Of a stretch of DNA of 64,000 bases, positions 61,829 to 64,000 are shown one piece after another. The first letter of the stretch is position 1; each line of letters opens with the position of its first letter. The notes beneath the pieces are model-generated. The model was not told the DNA's origin and ran no database searches. It was given only the letters and a program-made list of their open reading frames with translations. The DNA is from Alteromonas sp. LOR (lineage in GTDB: Bacteria; Pseudomonadota; Gammaproteobacteria; Enterobacterales; Alteromonadaceae), in contig NZ_JQFW01000004.1 of NCBI RefSeq assembly GCF_000753865.1, positions 1 to 64,000 on the forward strand, read 5' to 3'. The position numbers were made by a program, and so were the translations under genes.

Positions 61829-64000
61829 ACTCATCGATTCACTTTCTCTTGAACAGTCGTCTCAAGCCTTGTCGTCAACGGGCCAGCCATCAGGCCGTGT
61901 TCACACGTCTCAAAAACATGAGAGCGCCATTCGCCAAGTGCAAGGCTCTGCAAATTACGTTGATGATATTACTGAACCCCAAGGTACCCTCTATGCCGCG
62001 GTTGGGCTTAGCCAGTGCGCAAGGGGTAAAATTACAGCAATAGACTTAAGCGCTGTTCGCGCAAGCCTAGGCGTTATAGACGTAGTAACCATAGACGACG
62101 TGCCAGGCCATAAAGATATTGGACCCGTTTTTAAAGGCGACCCGTTACTTGCCGATGGCGAAATAAAATTCTATGGGCAGCCTGTGTTTGCAGTGTTAGC
62201 CACCTCAGTATTTGCAGCCCGCCAAGCCGCCCTTAAAGGCGTTGTGACGGTAGACGGCGAAACGGCTATTCTTAAAGCAGAAGAGGCTCACCAACACAGT
62301 GCATTTGTACGCCCTTCACACCGTTTTGGCCAGGGTAACCCTGACAACATCATTCAGAATGCTGAAAACTTCGTAAGCGGTACGTTAGATATAGGCGGTC
62401 AAGAGCATATGTACCTTGAGGGGCAAGTGAGCCTTGCCGTACCTTGCGAAGAAAACCGCATGAATATTTACACCTCAAGTCAGCACCCTAGTGAAGTGCA
62501 AAAGCTTGTTGCTGAAGTGCTTGATGTGCGCCTTCACCATGTCATGGTAGATATGCGCAGAATGGGTGGTGGATTCGGCGGTAAAGAAACACAGGCTGCT
62601 CAATGGGCCTGTATTGCCGCGCTATTAGCACACAGAAATCAGCGGGCGGTAAAATTAAGGCTACCCCGTTTTGTTGATATGCATGTAACGGGTAAGCGCC
62701 ATCCATTTAGTAACGCCTTTGACGTAGCGTTTGACGACAGTGGTAAAATTATGGCGACACGCATGGAAATCAACGGCATTTGTGGGCACTCTCCTGACCT
62801 TTCAGACGCTATTGTAGATAGAGCCATGTTTCACGCTGATAACGGCTACTTTTTAGGCGATAGCGATATTATTGGCCATCGACTGCAAACCAATATGGTT
62901 TCTCATACAGCCTATCGCGGTTTTGGTGGGCCGCAAGGGATGATCATGGCAGAAGCTATGATGGATAAAATTGCTCGTCATGCCGGTGTAGACCCTCTGT
63001 TAGTGCGCAAAAGAAACCTTTATGGTGCATCAACGGGTACCAAAACACCTTACGGTATGGAAGTAGAACACAACCTGCTTCCTGAAATGATTGACGCCCT
63101 TGAGCGCAAAGCAAACTACTGGCAGCGACGAGAAGATACCGCTACGTTTAATCGCAACAGCCCAATCGTTAAAAAAGGGCTTGCATTAACGCCAGTGAAG
63201 TTTGGTATTTCCTTTACCGCCAAGCACCTTAATCAGGCCGGCGCACTCGTGCATATTTACACCGATGGCAGCATTCAAGTTAATCACGGTGGTACAGAGA
63301 TGGGCCAAGGCCTGCATACCAAGATTGGCCAAATTGCAGCCAACGAGTTTGGTATCGACTTGTCCATGATTGAGGTGACCTCTACACGTACTGATAAAGT
63401 ACCGAATACATCGCCTACCGCGGCATCAAGTGGCACAGACCTTAACGGAAAAGCAGTACAAAACGCCTGTATTACGCTTAAAGAACGCTTAGCAGCATGT
63501 TTTGCGAAAAAACTAGGGCAAGATGAATCTGCTGAGCAAGTGACTTTTGAAGACGGGTACGTGGTGTTGGTCGATGAAAAGATAACGTTCCCCGACCTTA
63601 TTCAAGCCGCCTACTTTGAGCGCGTATCGCTATCGACAAGCGGTTTTTATCAAACCCCAAAACTTGCCTACAACCGAGATACGGGCGAAGGCCGTCCCTT
63701 TTTCTATTTTGCCTATGGCGTCTCTATGTCTGAGGTATCCGTTGATACCTTAACCGGCGAATACACCGTAGATCAGGTAGATATTATTCACGACGTAGGA
63801 AATAGCCTTAATCCGGCTATCGATATTGGACAGATAGAAGGTGCGTTTATTCAGGGAATGGGCTGGCTCACCACCGAAGACTTAAAATGGAACGAGAGCG
63901 GAAAGCTTATTAGCGAAAATATGGCCACCTATAAGATACCGGCTATCGGCGACACGCCTGCAACATTTAACGTTGAGCTGTATGGCAAAGAAAACGCCGA
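61821..64000 (+). CDS. xdhB: Xanthine dehydrogenase molybdopterin subunit, truncated by window edge
   Basis: At least 726 codons of the molybdenum-cofactor subunit; no stop before the right edge. Visible: ESAIRQVQGSANYVDDI at the start, FYGQPVFAVLATS, MRRMGGGFGGKETQ, TAYRGFGGPQGM, VNHGGTEMGQGLHTK and TSPTAASSGTDLNGKAVQN, all Moco-domain motifs. The catalytic glutamate region near the C-terminus lies beyond the window. The ATG at 61821 overlaps xdhA, so translation is coupled. XdhC and the urate-oxidising enzymes may follow to the right. Confidence 0.95.
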   Translation, partial: MRKLIDSLSLEQSSQALSSTGQPSGRVHTSQKHESAIRQVQGSANYVDDITEPQGTLYAAVGLSQCARGKITAIDLSAVRASLGVIDVVTIDDVPGHKDIGPVFKGDPLLADGEIKFYGQPVFAVLATSVFAARQAALKGVVTVDGETAILKAEEAHQHSAFVRPSHRFGQGNPDNIIQNAENFVSGTLDIGGQEHMYLEGQVSLAVPCEENRMNIYTSSQHPSEVQKLVAEVLDVRLHHVMVDMRRMGGGFGGKETQAAQWACIAALLAHRNQRAVKLRLPRFVDMHVTGKRHPFSNAFDVAFDDSGKIMATRMEINGICGHSPDLSDAIVDRAMFHADNGYFLGDSDIIGHRLQTNMVSHTAYRGFGGPQGMIMAEAMMDKIARHAGVDPLLVRKRNLYGASTGTKTPYGMEVEHNLLPEMIDALERKANYWQRREDTATFNRNSPIVKKGLALTPVKFGISFTAKHLNQAGALVHIYTDGSIQVNHGGTEMGQGLHTKIGQIAANEFGIDLSMIEVTSTRTDKVPNTSPTAASSGTDLNGKAVQNACITLKERLAACFAKKLGQDESAEQVTFEDGYVVLVDEKITFPDLIQAAYFERVSLSTSGFYQTPKLAYNRDTGEGRPFFYFAYGVSMSEVSVDTLTGEYTVDQVDIIHDVGNSLNPAIDIGQIEGAFIQGMGWLTTEDLKWNESGKLISENMATYKIPAIGDTPATFNVELYGKENA

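Overview
The window looks like chromosomal DNA of a marine gammaproteobacterium of the Alteromonas type. The evidence is the conserved core order thrS-infC-rpmI-rplT-pheS-pheT-ihfA, an mfd-csiV pair, a TonB-dependent receptor within a catabolic cluster, moderate GC, and proteins of Alteromonadales character (CsiV, DUF3080, DUF2750, a FIST/kinase pair). I see no rRNA, tRNA, prophage, CRISPR array or transposase gene. The species assignment is inference.

Layout. 1-8.8 kb: MFS transporter, thioesterase, HDOD protein, glycosyltransferase, SufE-like protein, DUF2750 protein, heme oxygenase, exonuclease III and a CbiM-like membrane protein. 8.9-11.7 kb: a FIST-domain protein followed by a soluble histidine kinase, resembling NosP/kinase pairs. 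11.8-25.2 kb: phosphoribosyltransferase, a lone Lol-type permease, PilZ-like protein, mfd, csiV, PduO-type adenosyltransferase, nagZ, a penicillin-acylase-family enzyme, ybaK and a small membrane-anchored protein. 25.3-32.6 kb: the minus-strand translation block thrS, infC (AUU start), rpmI, rplT, terminator, pheS, pheT, ihfA, terminator. 33-35.9 kb: fructosamine-kinase family, pteridine-reductase-like SDR and a DUF3080 lipoprotein.

36-64 kb is a large purine/ureide catabolic region. An RpiR regulator precedes a probable operon of amidase, HpxW-like Ntn hydrolase, TauE/SafE exporter, PucG-like aminotransferase, allantoate-amidohydrolase-like M20 enzyme and cupin, closed by a strong terminator. 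Next come a xanthine/urate permease, a TonB-dependent receptor, a secreted NUP-family protein, adenine deaminase, an AzgA-type permease, a RutR-like TetR regulator with allantoinase PuuE, and xanthine dehydrogenase (XdhA, and XdhB cut by the right edge). Together they suggest uptake of purines, conversion of adenine to hypoxanthine and urate, and allantoin to allantoate, ureidoglycine, oxalurate, oxamate and oxalate. The urate-to-allantoin enzymes are not in the window. Three copies of a RutR-type palindrome (TGACCA-NN-TGGTCA) lie before both permeases and xdhA. Two GAAAC-N4-GTTTC boxes flank a promoter-like TTGACA before the amidase. A signalling block (hybrid kinase with a degraded ATP site, REC-GGDEF protein, Hpt protein) interrupts the purine genes and is bounded by two related palindromic repeat elements.

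A trait recurring across the window is short degenerate tandem repeats. In genes they run in 9-, 15- or 18-bp units that keep frame. Between genes the periods are unrestricted (13, 14, 18, 20, 24, 28 bp).
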